Below are positions 55,707 to 64,000 of a stretch of 64,000 bases of DNA, one piece after another. Source of the stretch: Aegilops tauschii subsp. strangulata (lineage: Eukaryota > Streptophyta > Magnoliopsida > Poales > Poaceae). The stretch is taken from assembly GCF_002575655.3 (NCBI RefSeq), contig NC_053039.3, positions 238,120,622 through 238,184,621 on the forward strand, read 5' to 3'. Below the pieces are notes generated by a model. It was not told where the DNA came from. It did no database searches and worked only from the letters and a program-made list of their open reading frames with translations. A program made the translations under genes and the position numbers. How positions within the stretch are numbered: position 1 is the first letter of the stretch; the number at the start of each line of letters is the position of its first letter.

Positions 55707-57112
55707 TCATATCGCAATGTGGTCAATAAACAGGATATTCGCTTTAGAGCCATGGAAAAGCAGGAACATAATCTTCTGTCCTATTCTCCAAGATGGACGG
55801 GCCTTCATTATTTGAGACCACCCATGAATAAGTATCTTTTCACCTCCAAGGGGAATCGAGTAGGTCGACATAAACATCATGTTGTGACCAAGCGCAAGTC
55901 TGACCCGACCATGGTCAGGCATCTGTATAGGAACAATAGAACTGGGCAGTTTCTGTTTCAAGAAGATCACAGCTGTAAAACTGTGTATAAGCAATAGTTT
56001 ATGAACAACATATATAACAGAAAACAGCTCGTACCATAAGTTTCTCGACACAGTTGGACCTGTTCAACGAGTGCAGCAGTGGCACACATATCCCACGTGG
56101 CCTTCCACCATTGAAACGCCCCACAAGGACCTCAAGACGATCAATAAAGTGTAGGAACTTGTGGATGTCGTCCCAGTCAACTTCAGTGCCATCAGTAACA
56201 GCCGAGTTGTTACAGAATAACAAATGAGCAGCCTGCTTAACTCTGAAAAAACCTACACGTGCCACCAAATATAAGAAAATATTAGTTAGAAGTAGCATCT
56301 TCGTGAGAGATTCGTTGCTACTTCTAAAGTTAAATTGTGATTAGTTAGACAGAATAGGTGGATTGAGAAGTAATCGAGGCAACAAGCAAGAACCAGATAC
56401 AAAACTAACATGGATGAACAATTGGAACGACGTCGGGGTGGAAGATCGCAGTGAAGATGAGACCAGGTTCTGCTATTTCCATCAACATTCATGCGCCAAC
56501 TTTTTGTCCGTAACACTTGAGAAAGTTTATCCAAGTTTGGCCATAAAAAAGTAGCGATCTTCTTGGTTCATGAACCCAACTCGGAACTTATATCCATGGC
56601 TTGTCTTCACTGTGACCACTAAATTGGTGTATTCAGTTATGGCAAGGCTGAGCATCTTGAGTACATGTGTTCTGGCAGAGCAAATAATGCACTGCAGGAA
56701 AAAATAATATGAGAACACAATGTATTCCCTATCCAAATCTAGAAATAACTTCCTCCTTCACGTCAGGAACACAATGTAGTACCTTTTATCCAAATATAGC
56801 AATCCAAATTTCCAAATTAGTCGACAACATGTTCAAAAAAAACCCACCCTCTGGGATAGAAAAGAGGATTCTAGGAACATACTGTGCGCATTTTAAAATC
56901 CTGTGTTAGGATGAGAAGGAACAAGTGTGGCGTCTCGCCGAGGGCGCAGAAACCTGTAGGGTCCTCGCACTTTGGGCACTGCAAATGAAACACACTAGAT
57001 TCAGTAGGAAGAAAAATGCATCAACGGCGGCGGCTGCCATCCTAGGATTACCCACGACCAAGGGACTTGGATTTATCAGGGATGGATGAAGAATTCGTAC
57101 CTGGTTCTCCAT
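55707..57112 (-). pseudogene. B3-like domain gene A, five exons, broken
   Basis: Predicted exons on the minus strand: 57101-57112 (ATGGAGAACCAG), 56883-56978, 56410-56691, 56035-56242, 55707-55952, most with GT/AG borders. Exon 2 encodes a Cys motif (CPKCEDPTGFC) then a LFLLILTQDF strand. Exon 3 has a TNLVVTVKTSHGYKFRV stretch. The last exon has HGWSQIMKARPSWRIGQKI and FLLFHG, resembling the C-terminal half of a plant B3 domain (Gly-Trp then a Gly-Asp-like turn). Exon 3 contains a one-base shift near the KLG codons (about 56540) and a TGA where a Trp codon is expected. Function would be DNA binding in the nucleus; this copy is probably dead. Family call by pattern only. Confidence 0.45.
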
Positions 57113-57400
57113 GAGAAAACCCTATGCAATCGTCGAGAGGGGGTTTCTCTGAAAAAACCGATGAGGGAGAAGGGGATTCAGGCCAGTGAAATATTGCCAC
57201 TTCGTCTGTCCAGCTTACTGCTAAAGCTGGAAAGGGGGGTTGTGATTTGACGGCTCATTGGGCATTACTGCGGCGCTACGACCGGGGTGTGTCTACCGTG
57301 CAGTTGTGCACTCTAATTTGTGCATATGGCACGTGGACCTCGTTGCCGGATGCCCCACATATCAGCGAAAGGAAGTAGAAAGACAGGAGTAACTAGTTAC
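57113..57400 (-). promoter_or_regulatory. upstream region of B3-like gene A
   Basis: Contains TTGTGATTTGACGGCTCATTGGGCATTACTGCGG (57238-57271, within which two windows are shared), the same upstream block as at 61124-61158 and, weaker, 62697-62720. It probably carries the promoter and leader. TATA not fixed. Confidence 0.4.
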
Positions 57401-58137
57401 ACAAAAATATATTTTTGACAGAGAGATACTCCCTCTGTAAAGAAATATACAAATCTTTTATATCACAACTTTATACATAAGAAAAATCAAGGGGAATATA
57501 TATAACATATATAATTATAAAAACAGAGTTGTTCTTAACACAATATAGACGAGTTGGTGATGATGGTGTGCCTGCCATCTTGCAATATAGGCCGTCCGAT
57601 TTATATCTGACGGATAGGAAGGAAACTATGGCAATTTTGCAAAAAGGTACGCACACACCTCTCCACATTTGCAAATAAGGCCTTCCCTCGTTCATCCTTT
57701 TCTCTCACAAGATAAAATACTCATACAAATGCATCTTGATGTTACGTGCAACGCACGGGCATTATGGGGGTTCAGCTGAGAATACAATACTCAGACAGGC
57801 TCACGGTTCTGGACTTTGGGCCGCAGGCCCACCCTGCATGTTTGGGGGCCCATGTGTTCTACCTCAGCGCTTTTCATATTGCAAGCGATCGGTACGGCGC
57901 TAGTTTTAGATGCTGTCGCAAGGCGAATACACAAAATTGAATAAAGCACGACAGCTATTGGAATGAAATCGAACGACAGTTCCTAACCAGCAATGGGAGC
58001 TGCAATTCTATCAACGATATACCATGTGATAAATAATACTGTCGTATTACTTATACACATAGGACACTTGTTTCACCATGCCAGATTATTACATCAAAAT
58101 CTCTCATAGGATAGATCAGTTCGGCAGTTGCGTGCTG
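57401..58137. other. spacer with a half-MITE, no gene
   Basis: 57429-57490 is a Stowaway-type half (CTCCCTCTGTAAAGAAATAT). 57740-57900 is GC-mixed sequence without a supported frame. Confidence 0.35.
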
Positions 58138-59290
58138 CTACTGAAGAATTTCAAAGTTGATTTGGACCAGCTCTCCATGCCGAGAAAGTTCGATTTTGAG
58201 ATCATCCCCTACCGCATGATATGATTTAGATTTGAACCTTGACCATCCTTTAGCATCAATCATCATGCGACCATCCTTTGTACTTACGGTATATTGAGTA
58301 GGTTCATTCACACCAAGGCTGCGCATGGTAAGAGAAACTTGGCCGCTGTCGCCCAGATTGTTGAACGACTCCCTCGTTGCTCTAGGAATTCTCTGTTTGC
58401 AAACAAGAAGACATACCCAAACAGTTAGATCAACACAATGAATCATGCGAAACAACATGGAAAGAAAAAAGAACGAAACACTTGGGCGGCCAATGCTTAC
58501 CAAGAAGGTGGACATGTCGGTTTTTGTAAGGACTTTGGTATATGAAGTGCGAACTACAGCCCAGTCTGTTGCCGGTGCAACTGCTCGTTCGGTTGCCGCT
58601 GCACGGGCCGGAGCAGATGCAAGTGCAAGTGTTGGTGCAGGTGCCGAAGCCGCTGCTGCTGCCGGAGATGGTGCTCCTTGTAGAGCTGGTGCCGGTGTCG
58701 GAGCAGGTGCCGGTGTCGATGCCTGATCCTTCGGTAGATCAGCCTGATCCGCTGACGCGGTCGGTGCCCAATGCTTAGCTGGATCAGACTGAGCTGCTGC
58801 CGCTGTCAGTGCTAGAGCAACTGCCGGTGCTCGATTCGTTGCTGAAGGTGGTAACGATGTGCGAGACAGCGGCGATCGTGTCTGGTCTGCTATGATCAGC
58901 TTTCTAACTTGACTAGGCTTCGTGACTGTGATCCAGTTTTTTTTCTTCATTTCTTTTAAACGCGAGAAGGACTAATTGTGGCGTTTTTGTTAAACCAAAC
59001 TGCAGTTCATCATAGGGATTTAGCTTGTACTCAGACAACAGAATGATCCAATTTTTTCCAGTAATATAAGTGATGGACAGTGCCTTCGTTACTGACACGA
59101 CATAAGAAGTGAAACCTGCAAAAATAGCCATCGTAGAGCAAACCAAACGATTTATTCTGTGATGAATGTCACATGGCAAAACCTGCATCGTAAAATTGCA
59201 GGAAAAGAAACAAAACATGACATTAAATCAATAAGATTTAGACAGTAAATCAATAAGATTTACTTGATGTGACACGAGTAAATCCTTACC
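58138..59290 (-). pseudogene. B3-like domain gene B, two B3-like parts, frameshifted
   Basis: Exons on the minus strand: one ending at 59290, 58501-59182, and 58138-58392. The first shows a Cys motif (DCPACGSRPGPC) and a strand (FCLVLQHSDFL), like exon 2 of gene A. The second continues VLPCDIHHRIN and GKNWIILLSEYKLNPYDEL, a B3-like half, then an A8 run near 58943-58950 shifts the frame by one base. An Ala/Pro-rich linker of about 100 residues follows, then a second B3-like part: KVLTKTDMSTFL, spliced to RIPRATRESFNNLGDSG, and DAKGWSRFKSKSYHAVGDD. No start exon was found; a TGA lies just upstream of the Cys motif. The homopolymer shift could be a sequencing error. Confidence 0.5.
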
Positions 59291-59723
59291 AGGAAATCAC
59301 TATGTTGAAGTACTAAACAGAAGATTGATCGTCCAACTACGGGTGGCATGCAGGGGCCCGGCCTACTCCCACAAGCAGGACAGTCCAAAGGTCATGACAA
59401 ATCGTATGGACCGAACATCCATGGGACTGGAAATCCTGGTGGGTGCGATAAACCCTGCAATGCATACAGATATTGGAGTGTAACCATAATTGATAAACCG
59501 TCCTCACAAAAAAGATGATCTGGATACTTCAAAATATACAGACTGAATTGAGTGGACAGACATTAACATAGACCGTTCTCAGGACTGACCACACACCAAA
59601 AGCGGCAGTACTAATAAACAATACAGGGTTCACAAACACAAATCAAGTACTGAACAATAGTACTTACTACAGCCAAGCAAAGTTGCACTAATTAAACTCT
59701 GCAGACTATTTCTTGCCACCGAC
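59291..59723. other. upstream or intergenic sequence of gene B
   Basis: The left 150 bp may include exon sequence of gene B. The rest is AT-rich without a supported frame. Confidence 0.3.
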
Positions 59724-60824
59724 CTATGGGATGAACCCCGCATAACTGACTAGGCCATGGACTTCGTGAGAGATGTCTACATGCACCATCACCATCTCGT
59801 CAACCTTGGAGAACCTAACAGAGTGGTCTTTCCACTCATAAACATGATCATGAAGACAGGCCGCATCAGATTTGTTGGGAAGCTTTACAAGAACCACACC
59901 CTTCGTAATTGAAGGCACAGTCAGGAAATTGTTGTGGTCAAGTACAGCCTCGAGAACACGCCTGACAACAATGCTACAGGAAAACACTAGTTCAGGACAC
60001 GTGGCGACAAGGACACAGCAACTGGATAGTTTAGCAGTAGAACTCATCCTCAGGTCTTCCAGTTCACACGGCATGACTTTGAGAACTTCATCTCCACCGC
60101 GGACCTGGTTCTAATTCAAACAGAAACCATATTTTATTACTACCTCCGTTCAGAAATATAAGATGATTTTCGATATTATACTCCATATATGACTACATAT
60201 ACGCACAGAAATGAGTGAACAAAGACACTAGAACATGTCTTCAAAGGCATGAGAGCAGAGGGATTACTTGCAATATCCATAACACAAGTTACTGAGGCAA
60301 ATATACCCTCTTCAAAGGTAGCATTGATGTTCATAAAGTACTCCCTCCGTCCCAAAATTCTTGTCTTAGATTTGTCTAGATACGGATGTATCAAGTCACA
60401 TTTTAGTATTAGATACATCCATATCTAGACAAATCTAAGACAAGAAATTTGGGACAGAGGGAGTAGTTGAAAGTAATCTATAAGAAATCAGTGTCAACCT
60501 CTCGCATGTTTTGGTCAAAAGAGGAATTTAGAACCGTCATTTGGCACACAAAAATCGCATGCAAGATCACCCAGAAAGATGTACTACTAGTACTAGTACT
60601 GCGTGTTAGATGAAAAAACACGATCAAGATCGAGAAAATATCGTCAAGAAGAGATATTACCTGGACTTGCTTACGGAGAGGGGGGCTTGGACAGGGCGAT
60701 GGCTTTGAGCTTGTCTGCAGTAGTCTCGGCGGGGTGCTTGCGCTTCTTCGTACCATGAGCCTCGACGGTTTTGGCCAGAGCCATAGACATCACTTCGGCC
60801 GGTGCTCCAGCGTCCATCAAGAAA
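59724..60824 (-). pseudogene. spliced gene C of unknown family, broken
   Basis: Exon 1 (60661-60824, ATG at 60815-60817) encodes an Ala/Lys-rich start (MDAGAPAEVMSMALAKTVEA, then KKRKHPAE, nuclear-signal-like) and runs into TAA 60671-60673 just before a GT donor. A one-base loss in the C6 run would explain it. The last exon (59724-60110, after a TTAG acceptor) encodes about 128 residues with strands such as KGVVLVKLPNKSDAACLHD and DHSVRFSKVDEMVMVHVD, reminiscent of DUF4283-type proteins of grasses, but I am not sure. The intron carries a complete Stowaway MITE. The neighbours are B3-like genes on the same strand. Confidence 0.4.
60341..60463. mobile_element. Stowaway MITE (Thalos-like), 123 bp
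   Basis: CTCCCTCCGTCCCAAAATTC at the left and its near-perfect inverse at the right (GGGACAGAGGGAG), flanked by TA (60339-60340 and 60464-60465). It folds into a hairpin along most of its length (TTGTCTTAGATTTGTCTAGA inverted). Tc1/mariner-type, non-autonomous. Confidence 0.95.
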
Positions 60825-61340
60825 CTGTCAAATAGAAATAAAAGAAAAGAAACCATAATCACAAACCCAAAAGAAGAAAAGAGAGGGAGTTATAGGATCG
60901 GTCTTGGGGTTGCAAGACCGGGCCTTCGCCATAATCAACACCATTGATGAGCTCACCTTTCCTTCTTTGGGAGAGAAGAACAATGGCAGAAGCAGGTCAG
61001 GTTTTTCTTGAAGAAATGAGGAACAAGATGAGGGAAAAGCGAGTTGGGTAGAGAGGAAGCTGAGAGAGAAGAGTGAAATGATGGTTGCTTCGTCCGTCCA
61101 ACTTACTGCTGGAATGGAGGGGGTTTTGTGATTTGACGGCTCATTGGGCATTACTGCGGCTCTTCGATCGGGGTAGTCTACCGTCACTCTACTACGGAGT
61201 AATTTAGTGCATGGCTGGTGGACCCCGATGCTGGCTGTCCCACACGTTGGCGAAAGTGAGTAATTTAGTGCATGGCTGGAGGAGGATCCGCACGGTAGAG
61301 CGTGTCCACTGTTTTTCTGAATAAAAAATGAGTACAGCAA
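60825..61340 (-). promoter_or_regulatory. upstream region of gene C with the shared block
   Basis: 61124-61158 repeats the block found upstream of gene A (TGATTTGACGGCTCATTGGG). The open frame through here (60828-61340) looks like a leader, not a gene. A poly-pyrimidine tract before the 60825 acceptor supports an intron. Confidence 0.35.
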
Positions 61341-61807
61341 GCGTTTCCACTCTTACGACGGAGGAGTGCGAAACACGACAGCCACTTGAACATACACAGT
61401 GCTCCTACTACTAGGCATGTGCAGTGGTTCATACGTCAGTACTACATAATCTTGTTGCTAGTGTAGTAAGATATGACGACAACAAATGATGTTGTGCGCA
61501 TGTCAACTATATGAACAGTAATGTAGTAACATAGTACCACTTTCTCGACTGTCCGGTCGAGAATGAACGGTGAGATCAATGTTAACAGAACTAGGTCTAC
61601 AGCGCACGGAGAGTACGGTGCTACAGTACTCCACGAAACATGAACCATATGAAGCACGAATAGTGTTAGGCAGGGTGTATGAAGGGTGCACGGGATGGGA
61701 GCAAAAGTTCCCTTCTCGACCCACTTTTGGGTGTTTGGCAGAGTTCATGAAGGGTGCATGAGTCCACACTAGTAGGTTAAGACAAATACACGAAGAGGAA
61801 ACAACTA
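61341..61807. other. intergenic, no feature seen
   Basis: Mixed-composition sequence; frames on both strands are short and unconvincing. Confidence 0.3.
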
Positions 61808-62098
61808 CTCCCTCCGTCTAGGTGTGTAAGTCATCTTACGTTGTGCACTGCGACCAAGGCGGAGAGGAAAACGAGAAAACTTAACGTCCTTTTGCTAATT
61901 AATAGCATTGCATGCAATGAACTAACCACTGCATGTCATGTTTATTAGTCCCAAGTCATTGAAAGCATGCACGGTCCATGTCTCTTATTGGTTGATATGT
62001 CACAAAACAAGAAACGGGGAGGGAGTTAATGTATCGTGCCTAAGTGCTTTGGGATTATTTGGTTTTCGTAAGGTGACTTACACACCTAGACAGAGGAG
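61808..62098. mobile_element. Stowaway MITE, 291 bp
   Basis: CTCCCTCCGTCTAGGTGTGT at the left, and at the right the inverse ACACACCTAGACAGAGGAG, flanked by TA (61806-61807 and 62099-62100). The inverted ends extend about 33 bp with few mismatches. The interior is AT-rich and non-coding. Confidence 0.93.
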
Positions 62099-63200
62099 TA
62101 TATTGAGATGAGAATGCAACCAAACACACCCACACGCTTTGTGCTACAGTGACTGATCTGCACCGTCTGAGTTTGATCCAACGGTCATGTTGCGCCGAGA
62201 CATGGACATGCCCATGCAGAGGGCGCCTAAACACCACCGAAGTCCCTCTGCTTCTCGAGGCGCACGACGTTGGTGATGCAGGGGGCGAAATGGCTGAAAG
62301 GCAATGCAATCTATGGGAAGGCGGAGGGAGCCAGCCGAGGAGCGGGGAATCTTTTGGTTTTCACCATGGTAAAACACCAGTCGACGACTTCTCACAGCAG
62401 GGAGCAGTGGGTTTTACAGGCGGAGTCATCGTGACTAATTGTTGCTGCGCCTGCTCCCGTCACTCAAAAAAATTAAAAATCCTGCCGTGCCTGCTCCCGT
62501 CAATCAAAAAATTAAAAATCCCGCCGCACTCAAACACCAGAGCAACGTCGCGGTGGATATTTAAATTTACCTGCCGGCAAGTAGATAAAAAAAGGGGTGA
62601 AAAAACAAATGTGGCGGCGGCCTAGCTAATCGGTCGAACTAGCCCAACTAGCTAGCCACCGTGCTTCACTGATGTACTCGGCGGGAAAAGTGGTCTTTCG
62701 TGATTTGACGACTCATTTACTTGCTTCAGCGAAAACGCGCGGTAGGGCGTCCCATGTCAGGAAGAATATATGCGTGCACCACCCGGGAGGACCCCGAAAC
62801 CGCGCGGTAGGGTGTGCCATGTCTCGGCACAGAGGAAAAATGTGCGTGTAAAAATTTACTGTATCATACGTAGTACCTATGGTTCGACCTCGGGACCCAG
62901 CCAGTCGGTCGAAAACACCCCACTAGCCACACAGCTTCATCATGCTAACATGGCACGGAGGATAGGTGTGGTTAGCTCCGTCTCGACCAGCCACAACGTC
63001 TCTTGTTCTAGGCGATTCTTCTATTTTCCAAGCTTTTTTTTAGTTGTAATAACACTACGGCAAGCTAGCGCCGCTCTTCGTGTGTGCCCATGCAAAGGTT
63101 AGACGATGGAGAGAAGAGAGAGATCGCAGACCTGTGACCCACCAGTAAGTGAGTCAACGGTCATGCACGTGTTGACGAGGCACTCCCTCTACTCTACTCA
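62099..63200. other. intergenic with traces of the shared upstream block
   Basis: 62149-62625 is one open frame (plus) with no recognisable domain, and I do not call it a gene. 62470-62520 has a duplicated TGCCTGCTCCCGTCA(A/C)TCAAAAAA word. 62697-62720 repeats GTGATTTGACGACTCATTT. A CGCGCGGTAGGG word occurs twice (62737 and 62801). Confidence 0.35.
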
Positions 63201-63480
63201 ACGTAATACTGTATAAAATCAAGTTATGGGACAAAGCCAACAACCGTTGTTGTTTCAGGCTATCGGCTTACGCTTTGTAGTCCAGGTTGCCAGTTCGAAT
63301 CTCGTCTTCCAGATTTGTTAGTTTTAGGTCCAAATTTGATTGGGACTCCCGTGTGTTGTTCCGATATTTCAGTGTAGGATGGTTTTTTTGAACAAACACT
63401 TTGCGCGGTTAGACAAGTAATGACACAAGTTACATGTATTTTGCAAGTTTACGAACAAAAATGACAGCGGCATAGAATAT
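63201..63480. other. possible tRNA-derived (SINE-like) remnant
   Basis: CCAGTTCGAATCTCG at about 63288-63302 resembles a pol III B box. The upstream part (GGCTATCGGCTTACG) is a weak A-box candidate. No cloverleaf can be closed, so it is not called a tRNA. Confidence 0.2.
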
Positions 63481-63484
63481 CACA

Positions 63485-64000
63485 TCCACCCCGCAGCTTA
63501 GATGCTATGGTGATATGAGTTTTTACACCGTTGGAAGTGAGATCCAATGGCTTGGGAGTAGTCTTTGTAATTATGCGCAATTTCCAAACTCTCCAAAGGT
63601 TTTTTTGCAAATAAAACATTCAGGCCTCGTGTGTGCTGTTGCATCTTGGATCCAACGGCTCCCCGTTGCTCATATTAGGTGCTCCCCGTAGCTTAATTAC
63701 CAGCTACGGTGATATGAGCATCTAGGTCATATGATCAGTGATCAGATGGCACATGTTTAGTACTTGTACTTTCTGCGCAATTCCCAAACTCTCTCAGCCG
63801 TATATTGCAAAAACATTCAAACCTCCTACTGTGGACCGTTAGATCTCCGTGAACTCGTATCACCATAGAATCTATGGTGCGGGAGCACCTCATATTCTCC
63901 CGTGCGATAAAACATAAGGTGCTCTCGCAGCTTGGATGCTACGGTGTAACGAGCTTCGAGGTCGTTTGATCTGAGATCCAATGGCATCTGAGCAGTCTTT
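63485..64000 (+). repeat. degenerate ~200-bp repeat, about 2.5 copies
   Basis: The words GCAGCTTAGATGCTATGGTG, GTAGCTTAATTACCAGCTACGG and GCAGCTTGGATGCTACGGTG begin near 63496, 63689 and 63930. Each is followed by ...GATC(C)AATGGC or similar, TGCGCAATT(T)CCAAACTCTC, and TTGCAAA..AACATTCA. The last copy runs out of the window. Confidence 0.7.

Noticed and set aside
63288..63302. tRNA gene
   Set aside because: Only a B-box-like word is present; no acceptor stem or anticodon arm can be formed.
1..64000. rRNA genes, CRISPR arrays, bacterial operons or riboswitches
   Set aside because: None seen. All repeats are eukaryotic transposon or satellite types and the genes show introns.

Overview
The window looks like intergenic DNA from a large grass genome, most probably Triticeae (wheat, Aegilops, barley or a relative). 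The evidence is nested LTR retrotransposons of Athila, Tat and chromovirus type, a long-LTR LARD, CACTA-like sequence, Stowaway MITEs, large tandem repeats and spliced but broken plant gene fragments. There are no prokaryotic signatures. Family names are from memory and were not searched.

Layout. 77-7504: a complete Tat-type gypsy derivative (896-bp LTRs, target duplication AAATA) with a gag-like frame on the minus strand, an antisense coiled-coil ORF on the plus strand and no pol; a copia-like LTR scrap sits inside it. 7505-8499: the 3' end of another gypsy element, cut off inside its LTR. 8500-15455: DNA-transposon-like termini with short subterminal motifs, around minus-strand gene pieces: an intact DEDD 3'-5' exonuclease-like ORF (10012-10731), an F-box/FBD tail and an XS-type zinc-finger gene. 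About 14500-15455 is a degenerate ~340-bp tandem array. 15456-31382: a 15.9-kb block that seems inserted in that array. It holds more minus-strand gene pieces (B3-like, Ala-rich), a 505-bp tandem repeat, and a LARD (22396-30291) whose left LTR has lost about 3.4 kb. 31383-32039: more of the array.

32040-50227: a non-autonomous Athila-type element (target duplication GCTAG, tRNA-Asp-type PBS) carrying only a gag-like N-terminus and a protease-like frame. Its left LTR is split by a chromovirus gypsy element at 32705-43595 (2.7-kb LTRs, target duplication AATGC) with a full but heavily mutated gag-pol and a chromodomain-like end. 50233-51316: the array resumes, interrupted by a ~95-bp minisatellite.

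51494-55500: a CACTA-type 5' end followed by GATGAACAG minisatellites and GC-rich direct repeats. 55500-61300: broken, spliced, minus-strand B3-like gene fragments with repeated upstream regions. 60341-62100: two complete Stowaway MITEs. The last 500 bp are a degenerate ~200-bp repeat.

The genes do not form a pathway. The most interesting part is 9255-31382: termini of one or more large DNA elements, including a 400-480-bp inverted repeat pair, enclosing a same-strand set of nuclease, XS-zinc-finger, F-box, B3-like and Ala-rich gene pieces without a recognised transposase.
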